Origin: Formicarius rufipectus
Taxonomy: Eukaryota > Chordata > Aves > Passeriformes > Formicariidae
DNA length: 64,000 bases
NCBI GenBank assembly: GCA_013399695.1
Contig: VXAU01004740.1
Span: 1-64,000, forward strand
Direction: 5' to 3'
Every line of letters starts with the position of its first letter. Positions within the stretch are counted from its first letter, which is position 1. A program made the position numbers and the translations under genes. The notes beneath the pieces were generated by a model, which saw only the letters and a list, made by a program, of their open reading frames with translations, searched no databases and was not told the origin of the DNA. This document shows, in pieces, positions 13,281 to 24,797 of the stretch.

Positions 13281-14275
13281 GGAGTCTCTGTATCCAGATG
13301 GAGGTTGGTGAAGAGTGGTGCTCCTCAGGGCTCTCTCCTGGGACTAGTGAACTTTAGACAGCAAGATCAAGGGCACCCTCAGCAAGTTGGCAGATGACAC
13401 AAAGCTGAGAGCTGCAGTTGACACAACAGAAGGACAAGATGCCATCCAGGGGGACCTGGACAGACTTGAGAAGTGGGGTTCTGAGAACCTCAGGATATTT
13501 AAAGAGTTCAAGTGAAAGGTGCTTCACCTGGATTGGGATAATCCCAGTCATGAGCACAGACTGGGAGAGAAGTCACTGAGAGCAGCCCTGTGGAGAGAAC
13601 TTGGAAGTTCTGGCTGAAGAAAAGCTGCACTTGAGCCAAAATTGTGTGCTCACAGCTCAGAAAGCCAAATGTGTCCTTGGCTGTATCAAAAGCAGCAGGG
13701 GCAGCAGGTGAAGGTGGTGTTTCTGCTCCTCTGCTCTGCTCTCATGAGACCACATATGGAGTGTTGCTTCCAGCTCTGGGGTCTTCAGGACAAGAAAATC
13801 ATGAACTTGTTAGAGGGGGTCCATAAGAGGGTCCCAAAGAGGATCAGGGAGCTGGAGGACATCTCCTATGCAGACAGGCTGAGAGAGCTGGGATTGTTCA
13901 GTCTGGAGAGAGAAGGCTCTGGGGAAATCTCATTCCAACCTTTCAGTACTTAAAAAGGGCTTATAAAATAGAGGAAGGGACTTTTTATATGGGCAGACAG
14001 TGATGGGACAAGGGGAAACAGTTTTAAATTAAAAGAGAACAGGTTTAAGTTGTGTATTAGGAAGAAATTTACTGTGAGGGTGCTGAGACCCTGAACATAT
14101 TTCTCAGATAAGCTGTGGATGTCCCATCCCTGGAAGTGTTCCAGGCCAAATGGAGTGGGGGCTCTGAGAAACCCGGTATAGTGGAATGTGTCCCTGTCCA
14201 GGTTGGGGAAGGGGGGAGCAGGGAGTTGGAACTGGCTTATCTTTAAGGTTCCTTCTAATCCAAATCATTCTATGA
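13281..14275 (+). mobile_element. CR1 LINE, 3' part of RT domain plus 3' UTR
   Basis: This is a 5'-truncated CR1 copy in sense orientation. 13281-13410 is the RT palm: S-K-L-A-D-D-T-K-L is readable at 13381-13407, which is the motif-C (F/Y-A-D-D) box of CR1 RT with Leu in the first position. A further small deletion follows 'gggactagtgaactttagaca' compared with the usual CR1 sequence. 13410-13950 carries the C-terminal RT/thumb coding relics, and 13950-14275 the 3' UTR. It ends '...ccaaatcattctatgaac', the CR1 terminus. The 103-codon frame at 13642-13953 is a surviving piece of the CR1 C-terminal coding region, not a host gene. Multiple stops and indels make it inactive. Confidence 0.93.
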
Positions 14276-14849
14276 ACTTGAAAAATACTCTAATAATACA
14301 CTTACATGAAATAAAGAGAGTGTACTGGGCAAAGGTTTCACACTTATTTAAATGAAAATTTTTTTTCATGAGAATTATGTGCTTTTGTACTAAACTTGTT
14401 TAATACATATATAAAGAAAAAAAAAAGAAATCACGCAAAATCAAGACTTTCTCTGGAAGAAATAACATAGGTTTGAAGAAGTGTGTGTCAGATTAGCATA
14501 TTACCAAAAAAAATAAACCTTGTATTATGATTGTCATACACAGAAAATGCCATAACAAATGTGGGTTTTGAAAAGTAATACTATATTATTTATGCCTCCT
14601 TGACTGCTAATTAGTTATTGTTTGATCCTTCTATCTTCTCTACTTGTTGTCACAAAAATTCTCACTGCAAACAAAACACAATTCCTTTTCTGTTTTTAAT
14701 ATTAGTTTTTCTGCACTAATGGCTTCATACTGATGGTAAATGATTTTATCAAGACATTGGATTGAAAATAAGGGAAAATATTTTGGATGGGTAAAAATAC
14801 ATAACATTCAGCATCAAGAAATGTCTGAATACTAACAATTCTTGAACTA

Positions 14850-15275
14850 GGGAATGGATTGTGCAAAAGCCCCTGATGATGCCACATCTGCTGTGTCCAG
14901 TTCTGGGCTTCTCAGGACAAGAAAGACAAGTAGCTGCTAGAGAGGGTCCAGCAGAGGCCACGAAGATGATGAGGGGTCTGGAGTATCTTCTTCACTTAGG
15001 AGAGACTGTGGGAGCTGGGCCTGTTTAGTCTGCAGAGGACTGAGAGGAGAATCTCATAATGCACATAATTATCTCAAAGGTGGGTGCCAAGAGGTTGGGG
15101 TCAGACTCTTTTCGGTGGTGCCCAGTGACAGGACAAGAAGCAGTGGCCATAAATTAAAACACAAGAAGTTCCACTTCAACATGAGGAAGAAGCTCTTTAC
15201 ACTGAGGGTGTCAGAGCACTGGAACATGTTGCCCAGGAAGGGTGTGGAGTCTCCCTCTCTGAAGACATTCCAAAC
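14850..15275 (+). mobile_element. CR1 LINE fragment lacking its 3' terminus
   Basis: CR1 C-terminal and 3' UTR sequence in sense orientation. Recognisable blocks are 'ccagttctgggcttctcagg' (14898-), 'gggagctgggcctgtttagt' (15010-) and 'cactggaacatgttgcccag' (15217-). Similarity stops abruptly at about 15275, before the usual CR1 tail, just where a sequence starting 'tgtgctggt' begins. It is a different subfamily from the 13281 copy (ccacttcaacatgagg variant). Confidence 0.88.
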
Positions 15276-17157
15276 TGTGCTGGTCTAAAGGAAAACAGGC
15301 ACAAGAAATGAACCCAACTCAGAAAGAGGTATCAACTCAGAATTATAATTTAACAAAAAGATCACAAGACGTACAATGACACAGGGACTATATTTGAGTT
15401 TATATTTATTTTTATAAGTGACTTATTTACTATACTGACTATTCTGACTCTTGTGAACCTGACTTTGAAAAACTTAAATAAACCTGTAAGTTGTGCCCCA
15501 AGTTCATAGTGGGGATTTCACTCAAGAATCAAGGCATTTAGAAGGCAGGTTTCGACATGCTCCAATACTTTTCTGGATCATGCTTTCAATCCCTTCATCT
15601 AAATAGTGCGTTTAATATTTGTGTGTTGTGAATGTGCCTGAAAAGCACAATATAATAAGAATTCTGCATTCAGTGAAGCTGTACAGGATCATGGAAGGTC
15701 ATTTATAGTGGGTGGAATATTTTTATGGCTGAAGTAGAATCTTTCATTTTCAACCACTTACTGAACCATTAGACCTCCTCACTGAGTTGGAGTAGTCCAG
15801 AATATTCGCTGAAGAAACCTTTTAATTTTCAGTGCCTTTCAATTTTCTCTTTCTTTTCTGGAAGACTCATTATCTACAAGTTCTTATGCAGATGCATGGC
15901 AAAGCTGATCTTTCAGTAAAAAACACTATGAGCTTATATTAGCTGAAATTAATTCAAATTATATCTATGCAGCTGTAATAAAAATAATTGAAGCCTTAAT
16001 GGAAAATAAAAAAAGAGACATATTAAAAGTCTAAAACTAGTTTTTGTGTAACCTGATGATTTATAGCATAAGTTTAGGTACTATTGTAATAAGAATTTCT
16101 GAAATATATGTTTGATACAGTTGTATTTTGCATTTGGTAGGATCTAATGAATACCTAAAGTTGATTAAATGGCATGTTATATATCTAGTGTCCTTTTTTA
16201 TTTCCTGAGAATTCAGTTTTAAAGTGAATAACCCAAAGGTCAGCCACAGACTAGCTTTATTAGTAGTAATTGCACCACATTATTAGTTCAAGTTTACTAC
16301 AGCTTTTAAAGTTTGTCTTAATGTGAAGCATAATGTTGGAGAACTAATAATACTAATTGAATTATGGTTCCGTAGTAATTATAATTTCAGGATAAACTAT
16401 TTTGTGTATGTATGACTGGTGCTGTAGACTGTAAACTCTTTTTCATTAATTAATAAACAACCCATATGTTCTGGGTTTAGTGGTGCTGGAGGCTGAAGTA
16501 TTTTGTTTATCAAGGGATAAATCTTTTATAGTGGTTTTCATCTAAAAGCTGATGAAGGATAAGCATTGCTTTTGAAACTTCCTTCATCCACAAGAGATTG
16601 TTTAATTATAATTTCATATCAGCATTTGTGTGTAATGTCTAATACAAAATGTGAATGGAAATTAAATTAACTATTTTAGCAAACTGATTTATTCAGTAAT
16701 ATTTGGGTTGGTTCTTGAATTAAATTAAAATGTTAAGGTGAAATCATCAGTCAACAATATAAATTGATTTTCCATATCCTTAAGATTCTCTACTTTATGA
16801 TTCAGATAAACTGTACTTAGAGAGGAACTGCACAACATTAATGACCAATAAACTTTCCCTTTTCAAATTATTTTTGTTGTCAATTAAATCGTTGTCTGAA
16901 CCTTTGTGTCTGAATTTGACTGAAACCTTTGATAAGAATATATTGTCTCGATTAAGTTTGTTTTTTTTAAAAGTCTTCAAATAAGTCTGACACCCTGATA
17001 CATGCACAGACGTCTAGTTGTGTTTGTTGTTACCAAAGTTAAAAATGGTAATAAGTTTCTCAACCTTGGCTGCAGACTGGTGTTATTCTCTTTCCCAGCT
17101 GGGTTAGAGCCTGCAATTCCATCCTGTCGTCAGCAATTCTCTCTGTCTTCAGAAATG
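15276..17157. other. Noncoding DNA; possible LTR-like start, then TAAT-rich block
   Basis: The first ~130 bases begin 'tgtgctggt' and are LTR-like, but I cannot define the far end. 15880-16720 is unusually dense in TAAT/ATTA homeodomain-type motifs and contains a nuclear-receptor half-site AAAGGTCA at 16235-16242. No gene was found. Confidence 0.4.
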
Positions 17158-17397
17158 TACTGACAGGACAAGGAGCAATGGGTTCAAACTGAAAGAGGGG
17201 AAATTTAGGTCAGATATATGGAAGAGATTCTTGAGAGAAGCTGTGGGTGTTCCATCCCTGGAGGTGTTCAAGGCCCAGTTGGATGGAGCTCTGAGCAACC
17301 TGGTCTAGTAGAAGGTGTCCCTGCCCATGGGAAAGGAGTTGGAACAAGATGATCTTTAAGGTCCTTTTCAAAACAAACCACCCTGTGATTCTGTGAT
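17158..17397 (+). mobile_element. CR1 LINE 3' UTR fragment
   Basis: CR1 3' UTR in sense orientation, from 'ctgacaggacaaggagcaat' to the terminus 'ccaccctgtgattctgtgat'. A short internal deletion removes the 'gtgagg.tggtgaggcactgg' segment near 17232. An A/C-only tract starts 23 bp later. Confidence 0.93.
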
Positions 17398-17420
17398 CCA
17401 TCCCAGTGCAGTAAGAATTG

Positions 17421-17518
17421 AAACAAACAAACAAACAAAACAAAACAAAACAAAAACACACACACACAAAAAAAACCCAAAACAAACAAACAAAAAACAA
17501 AACCAAAAAAAAACCCAC

Positions 17519-17549
<31 letters not shown>

Positions 17550-17584
17550 CAAAAAAAAAACAAAAAAACCAAAAAAACCCCACA
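17421..17584. repeat. 164-bp tract of only A and C, (CAAA)n/(CAAAA)n
   Basis: Not a single G or T occurs in 164 consecutive bases. Units are CAAA, CAAAA, (CA)n and short CCC. All the long frames here (Lys/Gln/Asn-rich on +, Phe/Cys/Leu-rich on -, up to 120 codons) are translations of this tract plus the adjacent CR1 end and are not genes. Confidence 0.95.
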
Positions 17585-19521
17585 GCATCACTAATCTAGA
17601 AAAAGTTAACTACAAAACCCAAACCCCAAATCATGCAGCTGCCCTCAATCTACACACAAAAGGTGTGTTTTGAGTGTTCTTTACTTTGGTTGGGCATCCC
17701 TGCACATCTCATCAGATACTGTCCTTACCAACTCTTGAGAAGCTTCTGGCACCTCATCTTATTCTCAGCACTCTCTTTTCCACATTGAACTATCATCCCA
17801 GATAATCTGTGTCCATCATCTGATATCAGCTAAAAATTTGAAGCCTGGTATATTCATGTAGATTTCTGTGTCCAACTACTTGAGCTGCTGCTTTATATAG
17901 GAAACACAAAGTTTATTTGGAATTATGTGATTTCTGTGTTCTACTTTTATCTGCAATTGAATTCATATATTATGGAATATGGCAATACTCTGTGATGTGG
18001 TTATTGTTTGTATTCCTCTGATCTAATCCTAACCTAATAATAATTTGTAATACATAGCTCCTTAATTTCTGTCATAGTCTTATTTACTGAAACCACATGA
18101 ATTTTGTTGTTGGAAGGATTGCCCAGCAATGAAGTTGAAATGATATAAAAACTATCATACTTTTCTAAATTACTGGGTTTTGTTTCCTCTGAATTTACCA
18201 AATTTTAGAAGCATGGCTTGGGTTTGCTAATGGGCTTGCTTTGCAATAACAACCAAACTTGTCTGTCTTCGCGCTAAACTGAGTAGGATATATAAAAAAT
18301 AGTAAGAATCTCCCTTTGCTTTGTATGTGTAAATTCTTATCCATTAACTTCTTATGTCTTGGTAGTCTTTTATTGTAACTTTTGAAAGAACTTTTGAAAT
18401 TATGCTGAGATCTTTGCCTGCTTCAATTCAAATGCTAATCTGGTATCACCAAACTCTTGTGTATTGTTTCCAAGTCCTGCAGTAATTCCATTTATGAAGA
18501 GCTGTGTCCTAATACATCTGGTTTGTTTTCATCAATTATAGATTAAAATGAAAGTCTGCAGAATGGCCTTTGACACTGGCTTCAATTTACTGACAGAAGA
18601 TGAAAAGGGCTATAAATAGCATTGTGCACCAGGAATTGTTTAGCAAAAAGTGTCTTAGCAAGAAACTTGGAAAACTATTGCAAGAACCCACAATAAAATT
18701 TGGAATTTAAGTAGTCTTTCAGTAGTAAGATAAATATTCTAGCTGCAAAGTACCCATAGACTTTCATGACTCCTTTTATTTCTTGAAATTAAATAAACAA
18801 AAATGATCTACTGCAATTTTTTTAATTATTAGATTATTTTCAGACAATATGCTGTTTACTGAGTGTGGAAATTATGCTGAATACTAACATAAAACTCAGC
18901 TGAATCATTGCAAGCTCCAGCTACACCGAAGATGGTTTTGAATGGTCTATAATTGCCATGTATTTTCATGTGAAGAAAAACTTCATGTTCATAAAATGTT
19001 GCAGATGCAGTTCTTAAATTTTGAGTTAATGAAGTAGGTGGCACTTGATTTCATTTGAAAGAATGCAAATTATAAGTAAATACACCTTTTGCTATGATTT
19101 CTTACAGTAAATTATGAATATAAGAAATTATACCAAAATTTGAGGACCTTCATACTCTATTATCTATTGACATACATTAATTTCAGTACCAAGCTTAATC
19201 TCAGTTTTCCAGTGTATTTTAATTCTGACAAAACAAATTTGAAGCATTTTTTTTAACAGTTAAAAATCCCACCAACCATCAAATAGAGCTTTTCATACAA
19301 ATACTTCAGAGGACACATCAGGAAAATTTGTTTTGTTTAATTTAGTACACACAAATCTTTCACAACTGTTGTTTTCTAGATCTAACAATCACAATGATCA
19401 GTAGTAGACATTATTTTCATCTCTGGTATAAAACCTTCATGTTTTCACAAAAGTGTGTTTACAAAATTGTACCTATTTAATATATTCTGGTTGATCTGAA
19501 ATACACTGAAACTTCAAAGCA
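17585..19521. other. Unique noncoding DNA with a MEF2-type motif
   Basis: No gene or repeat is recognised. At 18610-18619 the sequence CTATAAATAG matches the MEF2 consensus CTA(A/T)4TAG and would also pass as a TATA-like element. The surrounding 18520-18720 segment is repeat-free and of balanced composition. No downstream exon supports promoter activity. Confidence 0.45.
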
Positions 19522-19655
19522 TCATAGAATGTTAACGGTTGGAAGGAACCTTAAGGATCATCTAGTCCTGACTCTACTGCCATGGGCAGGGACACATCCC
19601 ACAAGACCAGGTCGTTCAAGGCCTTGGACACTGCCAGGGATGGGGTACCCATAAT
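19522..19655 (-). mobile_element. CR1 LINE 3' end fragment
   Basis: Reverse-strand CR1 terminus. 'atcatagaatgttaacggtt' is the complement of the CR1 tail, followed by 'ggaaggaaccttaaggatca', 'ctgccatgggcagggacac' and 'ggccttggacactgccaggg', all standard CR1 3' UTR blocks read in reverse. The copy is short (about 134 bp). Confidence 0.9.
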
Positions 19656-20902
19656 TACCCTTTTCAGTTATCCTATTTTCTGTACAGAGGAATTAAAAAA
19701 CCCAACAGGCACATTCACAGCCTGAACCTGAAGCCTTGCTTGCTTATGTTCAGTACTGTCACATCCAACACCTACTCCAAACTTCTAATATCAAGAAGAT
19801 TGCTGCAATTAAAGTATTGTGAACATGGGTTGTTCCCACCAGTTGCAAGCTCTTCGCTTGGTAAAGGATCTTCTTATCATTACTACTTGGCCCCTGCTGC
19901 ATCAGATATAAAATTGACATAATTTTTAACACCTAATTAAGCACTGTTTAATCAGGTGGCATTAGTCATAGTGGTTTCTGCTAAAAAAATAAAAAGGCAA
20001 TGAGGGATTTATGATAATAGTGTTCCAATTAAGCCTCAGCCACTGCTATTCCCTAACACTCACTGAACTCCCAATAAAGCAGCTAGTTTAATTAAGTGGA
20101 ATATGGGATATTGTCTAATATGATAATGAGAAGATTAAATATTGGCTCTCTGCATACTGGTTTTTTTGATGCATAGTGATGCACTGAGGTCATGGCAGGG
20201 CCAGTCAGCCTTTCATCCCATTGTGAGGAGAAGCAGCACAGGTGTTTTCCTACCATTTGTTTTCTGACATTGTTCCCTAATAATGGTCATAAGCTCATGA
20301 GGCACGAGTGACAGGAAACCAATGTCTGACTGGTTTGCCAGAAGTTAGACAAAGTATAAGAAAGAATATAGAAAAAAGTAATAAAAACTAGGACTATCCA
20401 AAAATGCAAGTCATACAGGGAGTGACCAGGAGTTGTGAAACCACAGATTAGAATTTATTTTCAAATTTTCTTCCATACAAACACCACTCTCCAGGCAAAG
20501 GATTTGGATGCAAAGGAGAGCCAAACACAAGCAGTGAAGAAATGTGGTTAATAATCAGTCTTGGTTGATGGCATTCCACTTTTTTTATTTACTATAAATA
20601 ATGTAAGCAAATAATATTTAAAAGTTTTTGCTCAAAAAGAAGGAGTTTTTATTTTCAAAGCTTTATACAAAGTCCTTGGATCTTTCTCTTAGAATATATT
20701 AACAAGTTTTAGGAGTCTAGTATTAAACAAATATATATACTTAGCAAAGGTCTCAAACCATGATATGTTTGATTTAGGGAGAAATTTGCAACAAGCTTAT
20801 AAATAAGCTGTATTTTTGAGCTGTATGATTCAGAAACAGCTCTAATTCAAGCTTCAGTTTCCAGTCTAATCCAAAACAACAGATAAAGTAGCTACATTCA
20901 AC

Positions 20903-20936
20903 TTTGAATATTAGGCAATTTTGAATATTAGGCAAC
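20903..20936 (+). repeat. 17-bp tandem duplication
   Basis: tttgaatattaggcaat at 20903-20919 is followed directly by tttgaatattaggcaac at 20920-20936, differing only in the last base. It is a recent-looking short tandem duplication in otherwise unique DNA. Confidence 0.93.
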
Positions 20937-23210
20937 CTAAAATTGTAGCCTTTATTAGCAAGTTTGAGAATTTTATACACAGTAGTGCACCACTTGCTAA
21001 TATTTCCCTTCCACATACTGACTTTAAAACTTTTTCTGTAACTTGTAAACTAGGGTTTCGTTTTGACATTCAGCCAGCTACTTACAAGTACTGAGATGAA
21101 TTATCTGCTTGGCACTATCTCCACTTCTGCAGGCCTACCAGCAAAAATCTTCAAGAACTTTAGAAAGCAGAACATTTAAATCTTGTCAATTCCAAGATTA
21201 AATCCCAGGTCTTATAATTACCCTCAAACTATAACAACATGGCATACATTTAGAAGGAGTCAAATTTTCCATGAAGGACTCACCATAATCTGTCTATATA
21301 ATAACACGGTGTTTAAAATCACAGAAGTGACATTAAAGTCCAGAAAAAGTCCTTGTAGTAGCCACAGTATCAAGTGTGAAAAATGCTGTGAGTGCAGTCT
21401 GGATGAGCAGAATGTCTGGTTAAGATAACTTCTCACAGTAGCTGATGCAAGGGGGTTTACGCTTGACCAAGAATCAGTTGGAGAGTTTTCTGAAACAGCA
21501 AAAGGCTGAGTGAATGCATCACACTGCAGGTAGGGCTGGCATATATCACACTGCTTCCTATTCACTGAATTCAATTTTGATTTTCTTTCAGGTCATCTGA
21601 AAAACAGAAGTGACAATCTCAATTACACATATTCAATAGAGTCTTTAGACAATGTAATGAAAAGTGTTGCCAGGGAAATAGTGTTTAGATTTTGATCTGA
21701 GCTGAATCTGAAACATGCCATAAATTCAGATAGGTTCACATGTATTCCTCTGTGGACACCAAATTTTTGAGCGTTCTTTCATGAAAAAGTGTCAATATTT
21801 CTGATAGCAACAATTCCACTGTTCTTACACATTTTTTGGGTGATAAAAACTATGCCCAAATACTCATACCACAGAATTAAACTGCCATAGGTCAAATTTT
21901 CTCAAAACGAGTTACCTGAAGGTTTTATACTTCATTAAGGAAGAACAGTTAACTTACATTAAAAATGGCATCTTAAATTAGTGCTCCAAAGAACAGAAAA
22001 TAAACTGAACATCTAGTTTTATGGATCTGAAATCCAAAAGCATAACAGAATTACTCAGGGTGAAAAAGAGCAAGAACAGTATTGTGTTCTGACTATATTT
22101 GATGGCCATCAAAGTAATACACTTTTTCCTCCCCCACTTCTCCACTTACTGATAAACTTTCAAGGGGTTAGGAGTATTTTATTTACTACAACTGATCAAT
22201 GTATAGTTGTATCTCTGTAGCACTTGGCATTTAAAGTGGTGTAACAAGCAAATAGATTTATGTATACAGCTGAGAACTTTGATTTTAACAAAATTACTGC
22301 TTCTTTGAAATGGAAAGAAGAAAGTGAAATTAATGTAGTTGTACTTTATGGGTTTTACTAGTGTTTGTAAACCAAAATCTTTTATTCTGAGAAATGAGAA
22401 AATCCATACTTGAAATGAAAACTTCTATTTGCTTCTTGAAACAATCCATCTCCTTGTTAGAGTTGAATTCTTAATCCATAAGGGTAAGTTTATTTTGCAA
22501 ATGAATAATATGAGGTGAAATGACTTTTTAAATAGCAGTCCAACATTGATCTTTGTAATGATCTTATTGGGGATTCAATAAAACCTATCCAAAACAAGGC
22601 AATATTTTACAAATCTTATTGCAGCTAATAATATTTGCAAGAAAAAAAAAAAAAACAAACAAAAAAAACCAAACAACAGAGCATCTGCTTTAGTACCAAT
22701 CTTTAAATATGAAAATGTATCTGTGTCCATTAAAATTGTACATTCAAGTTGTAAATATATTTCAAAACCACCATCATCAAGTACTGATAGTAAAGTGATA
22801 AGTACCAAGTCAGTGGATTTGATATTAAAATGTCTCTTTTAAAAAGTGTATTCTGCTTTACTCTCACCCAAAACAAAGACTGTAGACCGGAAAATCAAAA
22901 TGGTCACAACTACTCTGTTCTGTACATCTGATGGGGACTCCAGAGAGTTCTCCTGTTTGTATGTTTTACACCTGAACCATGCTGATTATGGGAAGACCTC
23001 AGCTGGAAATAGCCATGGACACTACCCAGGAGTATGTGGAATTAATACGTTGGCAGAAACAGAAAGGCACAGAGACATTCCTTCAGTGAAGGACAATGAA
23101 TCCGCTTGTGACACCTGGATAAGGATAAGCGGTCTTAGTGAATTGGCTTCGTACTAAACCCAGCTACAATTAAAATGGACAGTGTGGCTACTAAGATACC
23201 AGCACCCTCT

Positions 23211-23231
23211 ATTTATTTATTTATTTATTTT
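23211..23231 (+). repeat. (TTTA)5 microsatellite
   Basis: Five consecutive TTTA units followed by a short T run. Confidence 0.85.
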
Positions 23232-23397
23232 TAAATGACAGGCTGACCATGTTAGGATCTCTAAAGGACTAAAAGTATATGCCTGGTTTTGATAAATCTA
23301 ATTGCATATTTGCAGTTCTATAATTTTCACTTTATCTAGTTCAAACCCTATGGTCTGTTGCTTTGCAATGGAAATAGAACTAAAATAAAAATCATAA

Positions 23398-23417
23398 TTT
23401 TTTTTTTTTTTTTTTTT
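23398..23417 (+). repeat. T20 homopolymer
   Basis: A run of about 20 consecutive T bases. It may be length-polymorphic and error-prone. Confidence 0.9.
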
Positions 23418-24306
23418 AAAAGCTGATCCACTTCTATTACTACAGATCTCATTGCCAAGGTGCTGCAAACAAAAATTTAGGAATTAGTACAATAGAGTAT
23501 GCAAAAACAGCTTTTCCCCACTTGTTTCAGGGGAGAGCAAAAGTTAGAGTCCACACACTGAGAGAAAATAATCTATTTTAAATATTTGAATTGGTATGCA
23601 ATTGTTATTAGATTACAAAATAGATATTGCAAAAATTAGAACTTATTTTGCATCATTTTCCAAATATCTGTAACCAGAGTGACTTCTTTAGTTATACTTC
23701 TTATTTATGTCTGCTTCTGAAACTCTTTCTTCAGACAGTCGGTCAGAAGCATTACGGTAGCAATTTAAGAATCCAGACATAAACATGGTAAGGCCATGAA
23801 TATAAATTAACAAGGTTAATAATCTATTCATTAGGTGGTGACTGACTGAACAACAACAACAACAAAATAAATAGAAGACATGCATTTACAAGTTAGTCTG
23901 GCTTTAAAAGATTTGATTTGCACCAGAAACCTTGCTAGGTGAGGTGGTTTTTTTTTCCAGAAGAAACAGAAAATCATTGACATGCAATTTGCACTCAAAA
24001 TATGAAAATAAGTACTTTTGTTTTCTTTGAGAACTGAATTTGCAGGCAACAAATAGAGAAACAATTAATGAACACAGGTCTATTGTAACTGTATTATCAT
24101 TGAGGAATCCTTAACCAACAAACAATGTAAGAAAGGTTAATTAATTCACCTGTAATTTCTGTACCTCAAAAAACTATTTCTACACAACCAGGTGTGTTTC
24201 ATCTAAGCATTGCCTAGTAACTTGCAAATGGCAGAACTGACTTTCTTCTGTATACCGGTTTTTTTAACATGAGTACAAAAAATCAAGCAATACGATCCTT
24301 GTATAT

Positions 24307-24797
24307 GTGCAATTTTGGGCACCATATAGGAAAGATACTAAACTATTAGAGAGTGTTCAAAGGAGGGCATTGAGGCTGGAGAAGGGCCTGAAGGGGAAGA
24401 CTTATGAGGGCACTTGGTCTGCTCAGCCTGGAGAAGAGGAGACTGAGGGGAGACCTCACTGCAGTTACAACTTTCTTGTGAGGGGGAGAAATAGGCACTG
24501 ATCTCTGCTCTATGGGGACCAGGGACAGGACCCAAGGGAATGATCTGAAGTTGTGTCAGAGAAGGTTTAGGTTGGATATTAGAAAATCTTCTTCCCCCAG
24601 AGGGTGATTGGGCACTGAACAGGCTCCCCAGAGCAGTGGTCACAGCACCAAGGCTGATAGAGCTCAAAAAGCATTTGGACAATGTTCTCAGACACATGAT
24701 GTGACTCTTGGGGATGGTCTTGTGTAGGGTCAAGAGTTGGACTTTAATGGTCACTCTGGATCCAGTCTAACTCAGGGTACTATGTGATTCCATATTA
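24307..24797 (+). mobile_element. CR1 LINE 3' fragment (CR1 subfamily shared with 41786 copy)
   Basis: 5'-truncated CR1 in sense orientation. It starts within the C-terminal coding region ('caattttgggcaccatatag' at 24310), carries the block 'cagcctggagaagaggagac' (24425-) and the 3' UTR ('cccccagagggtgattgggc'). It ends near 'tatgtgattcca'. The 138-codon - strand frame here is an antisense shadow. Same subfamily and orientation as the element at 41786-42334. Confidence 0.9.

Larger units (their letters stand above)
19656..24306. other. Unique noncoding DNA with candidate conserved block
   Basis: No interspersed repeat is recognised. 19920-20160 is rich in TAATTA/TTAATTAA and NKX-like TTAAGTGG motifs (20092-20099) and is a candidate regulatory element. 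Frames of 103-104 codons occur at 22846-23157 (+) and 21260-21574 (-), without recognisable domains. Simple sequence includes an A-run at 22640-22670, TTTA repeats at 23211-23231, T20 at 23398-23417 and (CAA)n at 23850-23864. Confidence 0.5.

Noticed and set aside
17210..17599. Phe/Cys-rich 120-, 107- and 71-codon frames and a Lys/Gln/Asn-rich + frame
   Set aside because: Translation of an A/C-only simple tract and a CR1 3' UTR.
18610..18619. TATA box marking a gene promoter
   Set aside because: No initiator, CpG-rich context or downstream exon was seen; a MEF2-type site or chance is more likely.
24338..24754. 138-codon frame on the - strand
   Set aside because: Antisense of a CR1 copy of the same subfamily as the 41786 element.
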